Positions 51,900 to 60,544 of a DNA stretch of 64,000 nucleotides are shown here, piece by piece. The notes beneath the pieces were generated by a model. It was given only the letters and a program-made list of their open reading frames with translations. It was not told where the DNA came from and did no database searches. The stretch's first letter is position 1. Every line of letters starts with the position of its first letter. The stretch is from NCBI GenBank assembly GCA_024401555.1, contig JAKSKV010000001.1:124001-188000 (forward strand). The letters run 5' to 3'. The stretch comes from Paludibacteraceae bacterium (GTDB lineage: Bacteria > Bacteroidota > Bacteroidia > Bacteroidales > Paludibacteraceae). A program made the position numbers and the translations under genes.

Positions 51900-53176
51900 G
51901 TAAGATTGAGGAACTATTAGAGAAGCTTTGTCCTGATGGTGTGGAGTATTCTTTATTTTCTGATGTGTGTGATACAGTAACTGATTACACTGCTGCGGGT
52001 TCTTTTGCTGACATCGCCAAAAATGTGAAATATTATGCGGAGAAGCAATATGGGCAATTAGTTCGTACAACAGATTTGAAATCTAGTTTTTCTAGTAAGA
52101 ATCAGGTATTCATTGATGAGCATGCATTCCAATATTTATGGAGAGTAAACTTAGATAAAGAGTCTTTGATTCTGCCCAACATTGGAAATTGTGGTGAAGT
52201 TTATTATGTCCTGCCTGAAATGTTACCAGAGGCAAATAATGTATTAGGGCCTAATGCAATTCTTGTTCGAAGTTCAACCATCAACAATCGGTTTTTATAC
52301 CATTTGTTTCAAGGAAGGGAATTTCAAGACAATCTTTCTAGGATCACATCAACGACAGGTCAAGGGAAATTTAACAAGACAGATTTGAAGAAAATTTCCA
52401 TCCCAGTTCCCCCTCTTCCTATCCAAGAAGAGATAGTCAGGATATTAGATACTTTTACAGAGCTTACAGCAGAGCTTACAGCAGAGCTTACAGCAGAGCT
52501 TACAGCTAGGAAGAAGCAGTATGAGCATTATTTGAATGGATTCTTTGGAAGGGATATTGACGAAATGAGCAAGAAGGGAAATGTAGTTTCTTTGTCTTCT
52601 ATTGGATCATTGCAAAGAGGCAAAAGATTTGTTCATGCCGATGCTGTTGATGAAGGAGTTCCATGTGTTCATTATGGAGAATTATATACTCACTATGGCG
52701 TTTTTGCTACGGAAGCCAAATCTCATATACGAGAGGATTTACGTTCCAAGATGCGTTATGCTAAGAAAAATGATGTGATTATTGTAGGTGCAGGAGAAAA
52801 CAAAACTGATATTGGTGTAGGTGTAGCATGGTTAGGTGACGAAAATGTTGCCGTTCATGATGCTTGCTATACATTCACTACGGACCAAAACCCAAAATTC
52901 ATTTCGTACTATTTAAGAACAGAATTGTATCATAATCAATTGAAGAAATGGGTGGCAGAGGGAAAGATTTGTGCTGTATCTGCTGATGGTATTGGCAAAT
53001 CACTTCTTAGTCTTCCATCCCTTCAAGAGCAAGAACGAATAGTCAACATCTTAGATAAATTCGACGCTTATTGCAACGACATTTCCAAAGGTTTACCGGC
53101 AGAGATCGAGGGCAGAAAGAAGCAATACGAATACTACAGAGACCAGTTGTTGAATTTTAAGAGAAAGGAAAGATGA
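51896..53176 (+). CDS. hsdS: Type I restriction specificity subunit with TAEL spacer repeat
   Basis: A 426-residue specificity subunit with two target-recognition domains (about 15-170 and 230-380), each followed by a conserved helix (IPVPPLPIQEEIVRILD and LPSLQEQERIVNILDKF). The helical spacer between the halves contains TEL-TAEL-TAEL-TAEL (residues 188-202), encoded by four 12-base repeats. In the EcoR124 family the number of TAEL repeats sets the distance between the two halves of the recognition site. Both recognition domains look intact. The gene is followed by 86 bases holding the promoter and operator of the XRE module. Confidence 0.95.
   Translation: MSKIEELLEKLCPDGVEYSLFSDVCDTVTDYTAAGSFADIAKNVKYYAEKQYGQLVRTTDLKSSFSSKNQVFIDEHAFQYLWRVNLDKESLILPNIGNCGEVYYVLPEMLPEANNVLGPNAILVRSSTINNRFLYHLFQGREFQDNLSRITSTTGQGKFNKTDLKKISIPVPPLPIQEEIVRILDTFTELTAELTAELTAELTARKKQYEHYLNGFFGRDIDEMSKKGNVVSLSSIGSLQRGKRFVHADAVDEGVPCVHYGELYTHYGVFATEAKSHIREDLRSKMRYAKKNDVIIVGAGENKTDIGVGVAWLGDENVAVHDACYTFTTDQNPKFISYYLRTELYHNQLKKWVAEGKICAVSADGIGKSLLSLPSLQEQERIVNILDKFDAYCNDISKGLPAEIEGRKKQYEYYRDQLLNFKRKER
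52460..52507 (+). repeat. 12-base tandem repeat coding for TAEL in hsdS
   Basis: Four units of GAGCTTACAGCA (52460, 52472, 52484, 52496), the last with one changed base. A unit gain or loss keeps the frame and changes the HsdS spacer by four residues. Confidence 0.95.
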
Positions 53177-53196
53177 AAAAAGTCCTCTTTTTAATT

Positions 53197-53241
53197 GTGG
53201 CAGAATTTTGAATTATTGTGTCTTCTTGTTAATTTTGCCAC
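53197..53241 (+). promoter_or_regulatory. Promoter and palindromic operator of the XRE-ImmA-PIN module
   Basis: A consensus promoter, TTTG (53207-53210), 19 bases, TAATTTTG (53230-53237), is embedded in an inverted repeat: GTGGCAGAATT (53197-53207) and AATTTTGCCAC (53231-53241), matching at 10 of 11 positions. The arms cover both promoter elements, as expected for repression by the XRE protein encoded next. Confidence 0.8.
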
Positions 53242-53262
53242 GGAAAAATAAGTAACTGGATT

Positions 53263-53604
53263 ATGGAAGAAAAGATGTTGCTGGGACGAAATCTCAAGAT
53301 TTTAAGGGAGATAAACGATTATACGCAGGACAAAATGGCGAGTTTTCTAAATATAGGAAGATCCGCATACGCTAACTACGAGTCTGGTGAACGCGAGTTG
53401 CCATTGTCATTGATGGAGCGTTTGTCCGATTTGTTTGGTTGCGATTTGTCTGTTTTCTATGAAGAGGATGAGTCTAATGTAAAGTCGTTGCTCTCAACAG
53501 CATTCCGTATCGAGAGTCTGTCCGACGAAGATATGAAACAGATAGCTTTGCTTAAATCTATCGTTAAGAATTATATAAAAATGGAAAATCTATTATGCAA
53601 GTAA
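53263..53604 (+). CDS. XRE-family helix-turn-helix regulator
   Basis: A 113-residue DNA-binding protein with an N-terminal XRE helix-turn-helix (LKILREINDYTQDKMASFL, GRSAYANYESGERELP) and a short C-terminal helical tail. It probably binds the palindrome overlapping its own promoter. Its stop lies 10 bases inside the next gene (ImmA/IrrE peptidase). An XRE protein with a COG2856 peptidase is a recognised pair in phage repression and predicted toxin-antitoxin systems. Here it is embedded in a restriction operon. Confidence 0.9.
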   Translation: MEEKMLLGRNLKILREINDYTQDKMASFLNIGRSAYANYESGERELPLSLMERLSDLFGCDLSVFYEEDESNVKSLLSTAFRIESLSDEDMKQIALLKSIVKNYIKMENLLCK

Positions 53605-54305
53605 AACGATTACGTATAGATGACGCCGAATTGTTGGCTCAGAAATTCAGGGCAGACATCGGATTGAGCGCTACGGAACCCGTCAGCGTAAAGTCCATCT
53701 TACGAAGACTGAATATACAGACAATCTATCGCCCAATGTCTGAAAACTCATACGGAGTTAGTGTTAAGACCCCAAATAACATCATGTTTGTGTTGGTGAA
53801 CAGTAACTCGACGCGGGGACGTCAACATTTCACCATCGCACATGAATTGTATCATTTATATTTTGATGAAGCACCCACTCCACACATTTGTGGAGAGGCA
53901 GGGAAAAATCCGACGGAACGAAATGCGGACATGTTTGCTTCTGCATTCTTGATGCCTCGTGAGGGTGTCTTGAAGAATATCCCCAAGGAAGAACTCGGAA
54001 ACGTTTCCATCTCGACCGTCTTGAAGTTGGAGCAATTATTTCAGGTTTCACGATCGACGCTACTGATCCGGTTGGAGTCATTGAATGTCATCACCAAAAA
54101 ACAATACGAGGAATTGTCTAAATACTCGGTGAAAGAGAGCGCGAAAAACTATGGTTACACAGACCTTTCCCTTTACGAAAAGGGGAACGAAGGTATCTCT
54201 ATTACCGATTTTGGCGAAAAGGCAAGAAAACTCTTCGATCAGGGAATGATCTCCGAAGGTCATTATATGGAACTACTGAACATGTTACAATATGGCGGCA
54301 ACTAA
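53595..54305 (+). CDS. ImmA/IrrE-family metallopeptidase
   Basis: A 236-residue protein of the COG2856 family. The zinc motif HELYH (H83, E84, H87) lies in FTIAHELYHLYF, and a downstream glutamate-containing helix (NPTERNADMFASAFLMP) holds the third ligand. Relatives cleave XRE-type repressors upon a signal, so it should target the regulator encoded just upstream. The C-terminal 90 residues are helical. It overlaps both neighbours (by 10 and 14 bases), which points to one coupled unit of three genes. Confidence 0.92.
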   Translation: MQVKRLRIDDAELLAQKFRADIGLSATEPVSVKSILRRLNIQTIYRPMSENSYGVSVKTPNNIMFVLVNSNSTRGRQHFTIAHELYHLYFDEAPTPHICGEAGKNPTERNADMFASAFLMPREGVLKNIPKEELGNVSISTVLKLEQLFQVSRSTLLIRLESLNVITKKQYEELSKYSVKESAKNYGYTDLSLYEKGNEGISITDFGEKARKLFDQGMISEGHYMELLNMLQYGGN

Positions 54306-54816
54306 GGTTCAAATTGTACTTGACGCAGATGTTATCATCCATTTTTCGAAAGGCGATTTGCTTTCAACTCTTCCTGATTTTTTGCCAATGTATGACTTCG
54401 TGGTGTTGGACAAAGTGATGGAAGAGATAAATGAGCCTATAAAAACTCAATTGAACAAGCAGATTAGTTTGCTCAAAAATATACGTGTGGTTGATTTTGG
54501 AACTACTGCGGAAGAAAGAAAAGAGTATGCCATGTTGACCTCCAAACTGTTCTTGGGTAAAGGAGAGAGTGCTTGTATGGCTTATTGCCGCTTCAACCAT
54601 GATGTTGTGGGAAGCAGCAACCTCAAAGACATAGCTAACTATTGCAAAGAAAATAGTATAGTTTATTTGACTACACTGGATTTTCTTCACTACGGGATTT
54701 CTTCTGGGAAAATCACGGATAAAGAGGCAAATGAATTCATTTCGGTAGTTAATGACAAAGGAAGCAAATTGCCTATTGTGGATATGTCCGTGTATCATTG
54801 CTCCAAAATGGTGTGA
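54292..54816 (+). CDS. PIN-like domain protein, third gene of the XRE-ImmA module
   Basis: A 174-residue protein with PIN-domain features: D11 and D13 in VLDADVIIHFSKGD, E44/E45 in VMEEINEP, E92 in GKGESACMAYCR and D130 in LTTLDFL. These match the acidic cluster of PIN ribonucleases, though the sequence is divergent. Its start overlaps the peptidase gene by 14 bases. The order regulator, protease, nuclease suggests that cleavage of the repressor releases expression of a toxin or effector. The fold call is fairly good; the system role is inferred. Confidence 0.72.
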   Translation: MAATKVQIVLDADVIIHFSKGDLLSTLPDFLPMYDFVVLDKVMEEINEPIKTQLNKQISLLKNIRVVDFGTTAEERKEYAMLTSKLFLGKGESACMAYCRFNHDVVGSSNLKDIANYCKENSIVYLTTLDFLHYGISSGKITDKEANEFISVVNDKGSKLPIVDMSVYHCSKMV

Positions 54817-54924
54817 TAATGGCATTTTAATAGCTTTTTTTATTAGGAAGAAGTTGTAAGGTGTTGTAATACAATATAATAGAAATTGTAAATTTAATAG
54901 GTTTCGCCTAATTTTTAATAGCCT

Positions 54925-57900
54925 ATGTCTTTTTTCAATATCATAACAGAATCCGAGAATGCTACGGTGGTGAGTGAATACAAACCACAAGCATCAAAAC
55001 AGGCTTCCTACCAGAGTGAGGCTGAACTGGAGAAGGACTTTATCCGTATGTTGGGTGAACAGTCCTACGAATACCTGACCATACACCAGGAGAAGGATTT
55101 GATAGACAACCTTCGGAGACAGTTGGAATTGGTGAACGACTACCAATTCTCCGACGATGAGTGGAACCGTTTCTTCTCTCAGATACTTGCCAATCCGAAC
55201 AATGGCATAAAGGAGAAGACCCGAATAATTCAGGAGGATTACCGACAGATATTGAAGAAGGATGATGGTGGTACAAAGAATATCTCCCTTATCGACAAAT
55301 CCAACATCCATAACAACCGCCTACAAGTCATCAACCAGTATGAGGTGAAAGACGGCAACCATGATAACCGTTATGATGTGACCATATTGGTGAACGGACT
55401 GCCTTTGGTTCATGTGGAGTTGAAGAGAAGAGGCGTTGCGATAAAGGAGGCTTTTAATCAGATCAACCGTTACCAGAGAGATTCGTTTTGGGCTGGCTGT
55501 GGATTGTTCCAGTACGTTCAAATATTCGTGATCTCCAACGGAACACACACGAAATACTACTCCAATACTACAAGAGACAATCATATCAAGGATGCTAACT
55601 CTTCCTCAAAAGGCAAGAAGACGAAGACCAGCAACAGTTTTGAGTTCACCTCTTTCTGGGCAGACGCTAACAATAGGGTGATTCTCGATTTGGTGGATTT
55701 CACAAAGACATTCTTCTCCAAACATACGCTGCTGAATATCCTGACCAAGTATTGTGTCTTTACGGCAGAGGAGTTGTTGTTGGTGATGAGACCGTATCAG
55801 ATTGTGGCTACGGAGAGAATCTTGAACAGAATTGAGGTCTCTTCCAACTACAAGAAATATGGCACCATTGACGGAGGTGGATACATCTGGCACACGACGG
55901 GATCAGGAAAGACGCTCACGTCATTCAAAACGGCAAGATTAGCCTCTAAGATGGATGGTGTGGAAAAGGTGCTTTTCGTGGTTGATCGTAAGGATTTGGA
56001 TTACCAGACCATGAGGGAGTATGACCGATTTGAAAAGGGTGCGGCCAATTCCAATCGTTCCACTACAATTTTAGCCAAACAATTGGGTGATGATAAGTCT
56101 AATATCATCATCACGACCATACAGAAACTCTCCACCTACATCGCCAAGAACAAGACAAGTGAGGCGTATGACAAGCATGTGGTGATCATCTTCGATGAGT
56201 GTCATAGAAGCCAGTTCGGAGAGATGCACTTGGCTATTACAAGGGCTTTCAAGAAATACCATATCTTCGGATTTACAGGTACGCCGATATTCGCTGTCAA
56301 TTCAGGCTCAGGCAAAGGTAATCTTAAAACGACAGCCCAGGCATTCGGAGACAAACTCCATGCCTATACCATTGTGGATGCCATCAACGATAAGAATGTA
56401 CTACCGTTTAGGGTGGATTACATTAAGACGGTTGACTTGCCAGAGGATATTAAGGACGAGAAGGTTTGGGGTATTGATCGTGAGAAGGTGTTTATGGATC
56501 CAGAGAGAATCAGAAAGGTGACTACATATATCCTGGACAACTTCGACCGTAAGACCTACCGTAATCAGAAGAAATATAAATACAGCATAGTCACCAATGT
56601 TCCAGAGGTGGTAATGGCGAAGGATCGGAACAAGGTAAAGGAAGAGAAGCAAGCAGTTCATGTGGACGGATTCAATTCCATCTTTGCCGTAGCCTCGATA
56701 GATGCAGCCAAACTCTATTATAACGAGTTCAAGCGTCAGATGAAGGAGTCGCCAGAGAAGGCTTTGAGAATCGGTTTGATATATTCCTACGGAGCCAACG
56801 AAGAAGAAGCTGATGGTATTTTGGATGAGGAGAATAGTGAGAGTACGGACAATTTGGATGCGACCAGCAGAGATTTCTTGGAGGCTGCCATCAAGGACTA
56901 TAACGAGATGTTCAGCACCAACTACGATACTTCCAGCGATAAGTTCCAGAACTACTACAAGGATGTCTCTTTGAGGATGAAGAATAAGGAACTTGATTTG
57001 CTGATTGTGGTGAATATGTTCTTGACAGGTTTCGACGCTACCACATTGAATACGCTTTGGGTGGACAAGAACCTCAGGATGCATGGTCTCCTTCAAGCCT
57101 ATTCAAGAACCAACCGTATCTTGAACAGTATCAAGACATTCGGTAATATCGTATGTTTCAGAAATCTTCAAAAGGCTACAGATGACGCTATTTCGTTGTT
57201 CGGAGATAAGGAGGCTACAGGTCTGGCAATACTACGAGGCTTTAAGGATTACTACTATGGATTTGACGATGATAAGGGTAAGCATCATTTGGGATATGTG
57301 GAGATGATAGACCAACTCTTAAACAAATTCCCTATCGAGGATCCTATTATCGGAGAAGCCAAACAAAAGGAGTTCATCAAGCTGTTTGGTGCTGTCTTGA
57401 GGATGATGAACTTGCTCTCTTGTTTCGATGATTTCGCTGGAAAGGAGATTTTGAGCGAGATGAACCTACAAGACTACAAGAGCATTTATTTGGATTTGAA
57501 AGACACACTGGTTCCACCCGTTGAGGGAGGGGCAAAGATAATCAATGACGATATTGTCTTTGAAATTGAGCTCTTGAAGCAAGTGGACATCAATATTGAC
57601 TACATTCTCATGATGGTTCAGCAATACCATGAGAAGCATTGTAAGGATAAGGAGATATTGGTTAAAATCAGCAAAGCGATCGAGTCATCCCCTGAACTTC
57701 GCAGCAAGAAAGACCTTATCATCAGTTTCGTGAATGGCATGAATGATGTTGAAGGTGATGTGGTTGATTCCTGGAAAGATTATATCCGAGAGAAGAAGGA
57801 AACGGAACTACAGCAGATTATCACAGATGAGAAGTTGAAGGAAGAGGAAACTAAGAAATTTGTGAACGACTGCTTTGAGACGGGAACGGTAAAGACAACA

Positions 57901-58026
57901 GGAACCGACATCAACAACATCCTTCCACCTACCTCTCGTTTCGGTGGTGGTAATCGTGACAGCATAAGAGTCCGAGTGCTGGAGAAGATCAAGGCTTATT
58001 TTGAGAGGTTCTGGGGAATGGAGTAA
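54925..58026 (+). CDS. hsdR: Type I restriction endonuclease subunit
   Basis: A 1033-residue translocase and nuclease that cuts unmodified DNA. The N-terminal HSDR_N nuclease has aspartate in NRYDVTILVNG, VELKRRG (about 164-170) and the INRYQRDSF stretch. The helicase core has Walker A TTGSGKT (about 323-329), DECHRSQFGE (about 424-433), TGTPIF and the later QAYSRTNR motif. The C-terminal helical region binds HsdM. The gene appears intact. It is separated from hsdS by the three-gene module and has 108 bases upstream in which no clear consensus promoter is seen. Confidence 0.97.
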   Translation: MSFFNIITESENATVVSEYKPQASKQASYQSEAELEKDFIRMLGEQSYEYLTIHQEKDLIDNLRRQLELVNDYQFSDDEWNRFFSQILANPNNGIKEKTRIIQEDYRQILKKDDGGTKNISLIDKSNIHNNRLQVINQYEVKDGNHDNRYDVTILVNGLPLVHVELKRRGVAIKEAFNQINRYQRDSFWAGCGLFQYVQIFVISNGTHTKYYSNTTRDNHIKDANSSSKGKKTKTSNSFEFTSFWADANNRVILDLVDFTKTFFSKHTLLNILTKYCVFTAEELLLVMRPYQIVATERILNRIEVSSNYKKYGTIDGGGYIWHTTGSGKTLTSFKTARLASKMDGVEKVLFVVDRKDLDYQTMREYDRFEKGAANSNRSTTILAKQLGDDKSNIIITTIQKLSTYIAKNKTSEAYDKHVVIIFDECHRSQFGEMHLAITRAFKKYHIFGFTGTPIFAVNSGSGKGNLKTTAQAFGDKLHAYTIVDAINDKNVLPFRVDYIKTVDLPEDIKDEKVWGIDREKVFMDPERIRKVTTYILDNFDRKTYRNQKKYKYSIVTNVPEVVMAKDRNKVKEEKQAVHVDGFNSIFAVASIDAAKLYYNEFKRQMKESPEKALRIGLIYSYGANEEEADGILDEENSESTDNLDATSRDFLEAAIKDYNEMFSTNYDTSSDKFQNYYKDVSLRMKNKELDLLIVVNMFLTGFDATTLNTLWVDKNLRMHGLLQAYSRTNRILNSIKTFGNIVCFRNLQKATDDAISLFGDKEATGLAILRGFKDYYYGFDDDKGKHHLGYVEMIDQLLNKFPIEDPIIGEAKQKEFIKLFGAVLRMMNLLSCFDDFAGKEILSEMNLQDYKSIYLDLKDTLVPPVEGGAKIINDDIVFEIELLKQVDINIDYILMMVQQYHEKHCKDKEILVKISKAIESSPELRSKKDLIISFVNGMNDVEGDVVDSWKDYIREKKETELQQIITDEKLKEEETKKFVNDCFETGTVKTTGTDINNILPPTSRFGGGNRDSIRVRVLEKIKAYFERFWGME

Positions 58027-58040
58027 TAGAATAAAGATTT

Positions 58041-58961
58041 ATGGAATTAGGAGAACTTAAAGAAGTAGATATACGAAAGGTCTGGGCTCACGAGCAATAT
58101 GACTTTTCAAAATGGTTGGCAGAAGAGAGTAACATCAACAAATTGGGTGATACTCTTGGTCTCTCTTTGTCTGATATTGAGACGGAGAAGTTTGTTGGTA
58201 ATTATCGTTGTGATATTCTATGTAAGGATGATAACGATAGAAATGTATTGATAGAGAACCAACTTGAACCTACCAATCATGATCACCTTGGAAAGATAAT
58301 TACCTATGCTTCTGGTCTTGATGCTAGTATTGTTGTCTGGATAGTAGCAGAAGCAAGGGATGAACACGCCAGTGCTATAGAATGGTTGAACAAACATACT
58401 GATAAAGACCTTTCATTCTTCCTAATAGAGATTCATGCTTACACGATAGATGGTTCCAAACCAGCTCCATACTTTAAGATAATTGAGCAGCCTAACGATT
58501 TCGCTAAGCAGTTGAGGTCGATGTCAGGTACAGGAGAATTAAATGAGTCTCAGAATAAGAGGTTGGAATTCTGGACGCAGTTTAATGAAAGAATAGAAAA
58601 GAAAGGTAATCCGTTCAATAAGAGAAAAGCAACAACAGATCATTGGTATTCGGTTGCCGTAGGATCCTCAAAGTGTCACATTTCCATTGATTTGGTGAAT
58701 AGAGAACATAAGATAAGGGTGTCGATGTGGATCCCAAATGACAAAAGCCTGTATGACAAGTTTTATGATAGTTGCTCTGTAATAGAGGATAAGGTAGGCT
58801 TTAAACTGAACTGGGATAGATTGGATAATAACAAAGCGTCTTTCATCTGCACCTATATTGAAGGCCTAGACTTTAATAACCAGGATAATTATGAGGAACT
58901 GATGGACAAGATTATTGAGTATGTGATGTTGTTCAAGAAGGCGTTTAGTCCGTTTATTTAG
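58041..58961 (+). CDS. DUF4268-domain protein with nuclease-like N-terminal half
   Basis: A 306-residue protein. The N-terminal 160 residues resemble a PD-(D/E)XK-like fold: YRCDILCKDDNDRNVLIENQLEPTNHDHLGKIITYASG, shown here only as position landmarks 55-92, with D58, E76 and Q78 as likely active-site residues. The C-terminal 140 residues fit DUF4268 (EFWTQFNERIEKKG, WYSVAVGSSKCHISID). Such proteins are common beside restriction systems but have no proven role. It starts 14 bases after hsdR and probably belongs to the same transcript. Confidence 0.78.
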   Translation: MELGELKEVDIRKVWAHEQYDFSKWLAEESNINKLGDTLGLSLSDIETEKFVGNYRCDILCKDDNDRNVLIENQLEPTNHDHLGKIITYASGLDASIVVWIVAEARDEHASAIEWLNKHTDKDLSFFLIEIHAYTIDGSKPAPYFKIIEQPNDFAKQLRSMSGTGELNESQNKRLEFWTQFNERIEKKGNPFNKRKATTDHWYSVAVGSSKCHISIDLVNREHKIRVSMWIPNDKSLYDKFYDSCSVIEDKVGFKLNWDRLDNNKASFICTYIEGLDFNNQDNYEELMDKIIEYVMLFKKAFSPFI

Positions 58962-58978
58962 AGTTCTCATTGCATGTC

Positions 58979-59773
58979 ATGTCAACTGTAATAATTGTAG
59001 TCATAGTAGTTCTGACTGTCGCTCTGACGATATATCTGTCTTGGTACAATTCTCCCAAACAGAAGGGTGTTCGTGGCGAGAAGTACGTGTCGGATATATT
59101 GTCGGAATTGCCAGACGAGTATATTGTCCTAAACGACTTGGTCTATAATACCGAACGGGGTACAACTCAGGTGGATCATGTTGTTGTCTCCAAGTATGGT
59201 GTATTTGCTATTGAAACCAAGAACTATAGTGGCGAGATATATGGTGATGACAGCAGAAAAGAGTGGACTCAACTTTTTGTGAATAAAGTGACGTATAGAA
59301 AGAAGTGGTGGAAGACATATACCTACGTTACCAAGAACCGTTTCTACAATCCAGTAAAGCAGTCTTGGGGTCATGTTTACAAGATAAAGGAGTTGCTCAA
59401 GAGTTATCCCCAGTTGCCCGTGATTCCAATTGTAGTCTTTGGTGGTGATGTGAACATTGACAAGGTTGAAAGCCAAAACCATGTTGTGTACGGAGAGGAA
59501 CTTTGTTCGGTTATTACTGATTACAATACAGAGTTCATAAAGGCTACTGATGTAGTGGGTGTTTGTTCCGTCTTACAAAATAGGAGTGTGAGACATTTGG
59601 TTGACAACAAGACTCATGTGAAAAATATCAAATCTGCGGCCTCGAAGTTTGAAAATGCTGTCCAGTCTGGCGTATGTCCTCGATGTGGCGGACAACTCCT
59701 TGAACGGAATGGAAAGTACGGCAAGTTCTACGGTTGCTCCAATTATCCAGATTGTAAATTCACGGCGAAATGA
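58979..59773 (+). CDS. NERD nuclease-like protein with membrane anchor and zinc finger
   Basis: A 264-residue protein with an N-terminal membrane helix (VIIVVIVVLTVALTIYLSW), a NERD domain (about 30-145; KGVRGEKYVSDIL, TQVDHVVVSKYGVFAIETKNYSG) and a C-terminal topoisomerase-type four-cysteine zinc finger (CPRCGGQLLERNGKYGKFYGC, landmarks 235-262). The NERD core matches the restriction-endonuclease-like fold (D, E-x-K). The frame opens at a TTG at 58970; the ATG at 58979 is preferred. It overlaps the next gene by four bases. Membrane-anchored nuclease-like proteins of this kind are often seen in defence islands. Confidence 0.85.
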   Translation: MSTVIIVVIVVLTVALTIYLSWYNSPKQKGVRGEKYVSDILSELPDEYIVLNDLVYNTERGTTQVDHVVVSKYGVFAIETKNYSGEIYGDDSRKEWTQLFVNKVTYRKKWWKTYTYVTKNRFYNPVKQSWGHVYKIKELLKSYPQLPVIPIVVFGGDVNIDKVESQNHVVYGEELCSVITDYNTEFIKATDVVGVCSVLQNRSVRHLVDNKTHVKNIKSAASKFENAVQSGVCPRCGGQLLERNGKYGKFYGCSNYPDCKFTAK

Positions 59774-60072
59774 CCACACAAACTCTCTTTCGCTACTATC
59801 ACGGTGAATCAACTTGCCCGTGTATATTACCTAAAAATCGGTTGTTTTGGCTGATTGAAAAAAGGTGTGCTCGTAATGGTTCTGACGAATATGAAGGCTG
59901 GTTGGAATATTATCGAATCAAAGGTTACAAGCAATACGATGATGTCCCTTCCCAGATTCTAATCTCCCTCTTCCTCTATTGGTTGGACGACGATGATAAA
60001 GAGGAGGAGTCTATGGCTGATTTTTATGACTTCGTGGAGGAGTATAGAAGTCAACCGATAAGGACTGAATAG
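59770..60072 (+). CDS. Small acidic protein of unknown function
   Basis: A 100-residue acidic protein (LFLYWLDDDDKEEESMADFYDFVEEY in the second half, landmarks 67-92) with a two-cysteine CPC near residue 17. No family is recognised. Its ATG overlaps the stop of the NERD gene by four bases, so it is probably translated with it. It is the last gene of the restriction operon. Confidence 0.6.
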   Translation: MTTQTLFRYYHGESTCPCILPKNRLFWLIEKRCARNGSDEYEGWLEYYRIKGYKQYDDVPSQILISLFLYWLDDDDKEEESMADFYDFVEEYRSQPIRTE

Positions 60073-60074
60073 TG

Positions 60075-60104
60075 TTGCAATCTCCCAATAAATTCCTACC
60101 TTTG
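60075..60104 (+). promoter_or_regulatory. Orphan consensus promoter
   Basis: TTG (60075-60077), 19 bases, TACCTTTG (60097-60104). It points into a gap of about 440 bases before tRNA-Gln in which no plausible plus-strand gene starts. A short frame here (60072-60344) has no protein-like character. Confidence 0.5.
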
Positions 60105-60232
60105 TCCAAACCGTACGCAAGGGTTCGTCGTTTCGGACGTTGTAATTGGGGCTTGTTTTATACAGAGCATCAGTTCCTTGTAACGGTAAAACAAAATGGA
60201 CAGAGGCTAATCGCCCCGGTCTTTCTCTCATT

Positions 60233-60418
60233 CTACACCTTCTCAATCTCCACCACCAACTCATCCTCACTTTGGCTGACAATCTTCAACTTGCCCATCT
60301 TCTCCATGGCAAATAATTTCTCAACATCGGCTATATTGTATTGAATATTAAGCCTGTCACGGAATGGGGCTGGAACGTAATAGCCTAGTATCAGTGAAGC
60401 GTCCTCTGACCCAATCAA
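60233..60418 (-). pseudogene. Possible C-terminal gene fragment beside tRNA-Gln
   Basis: A minus-strand frame encodes about 61 residues with protein-like composition (ADVEKLFAMEKMGKLKIVS, then DELVVEIEKV). It has only a TTG start and a stop four codons upstream of it. It may be the tail of a gene cut by insertion of the island. The family is not recognised. With the orphan promoter it is all that I see in 60073-60508. Confidence 0.35.
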
Positions 60419-60508
60419 GCGGCATCCTTAGGGACATTATACCATTGTAGTGTGATTTGATTGAAAATGATAGTTGCGAGGTAGATAGCCATGTTTTGAG
60501 AAAATAAA

Positions 60509-60534
60509 AAAGGCTCTGAATTTTCAGAGCCTTT
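60509..60534 (-). terminator. Terminator of tRNA-Gln
   Basis: AAAGGCTCTGAA (60509-60520) and TTCAGAGCCTTT (60523-60534) form a perfect stem followed by a T run on the minus strand. Confidence 0.85.
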
Positions 60535-60544
60535 CGTGGATTTG

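Noticed and set aside
60072-60344. Plus-strand frame of 90 codons after the restriction operon
   Set aside because: It opens at a GTG upstream of the predicted promoter and reads across an opposite-strand fragment. No family-like residues are seen.
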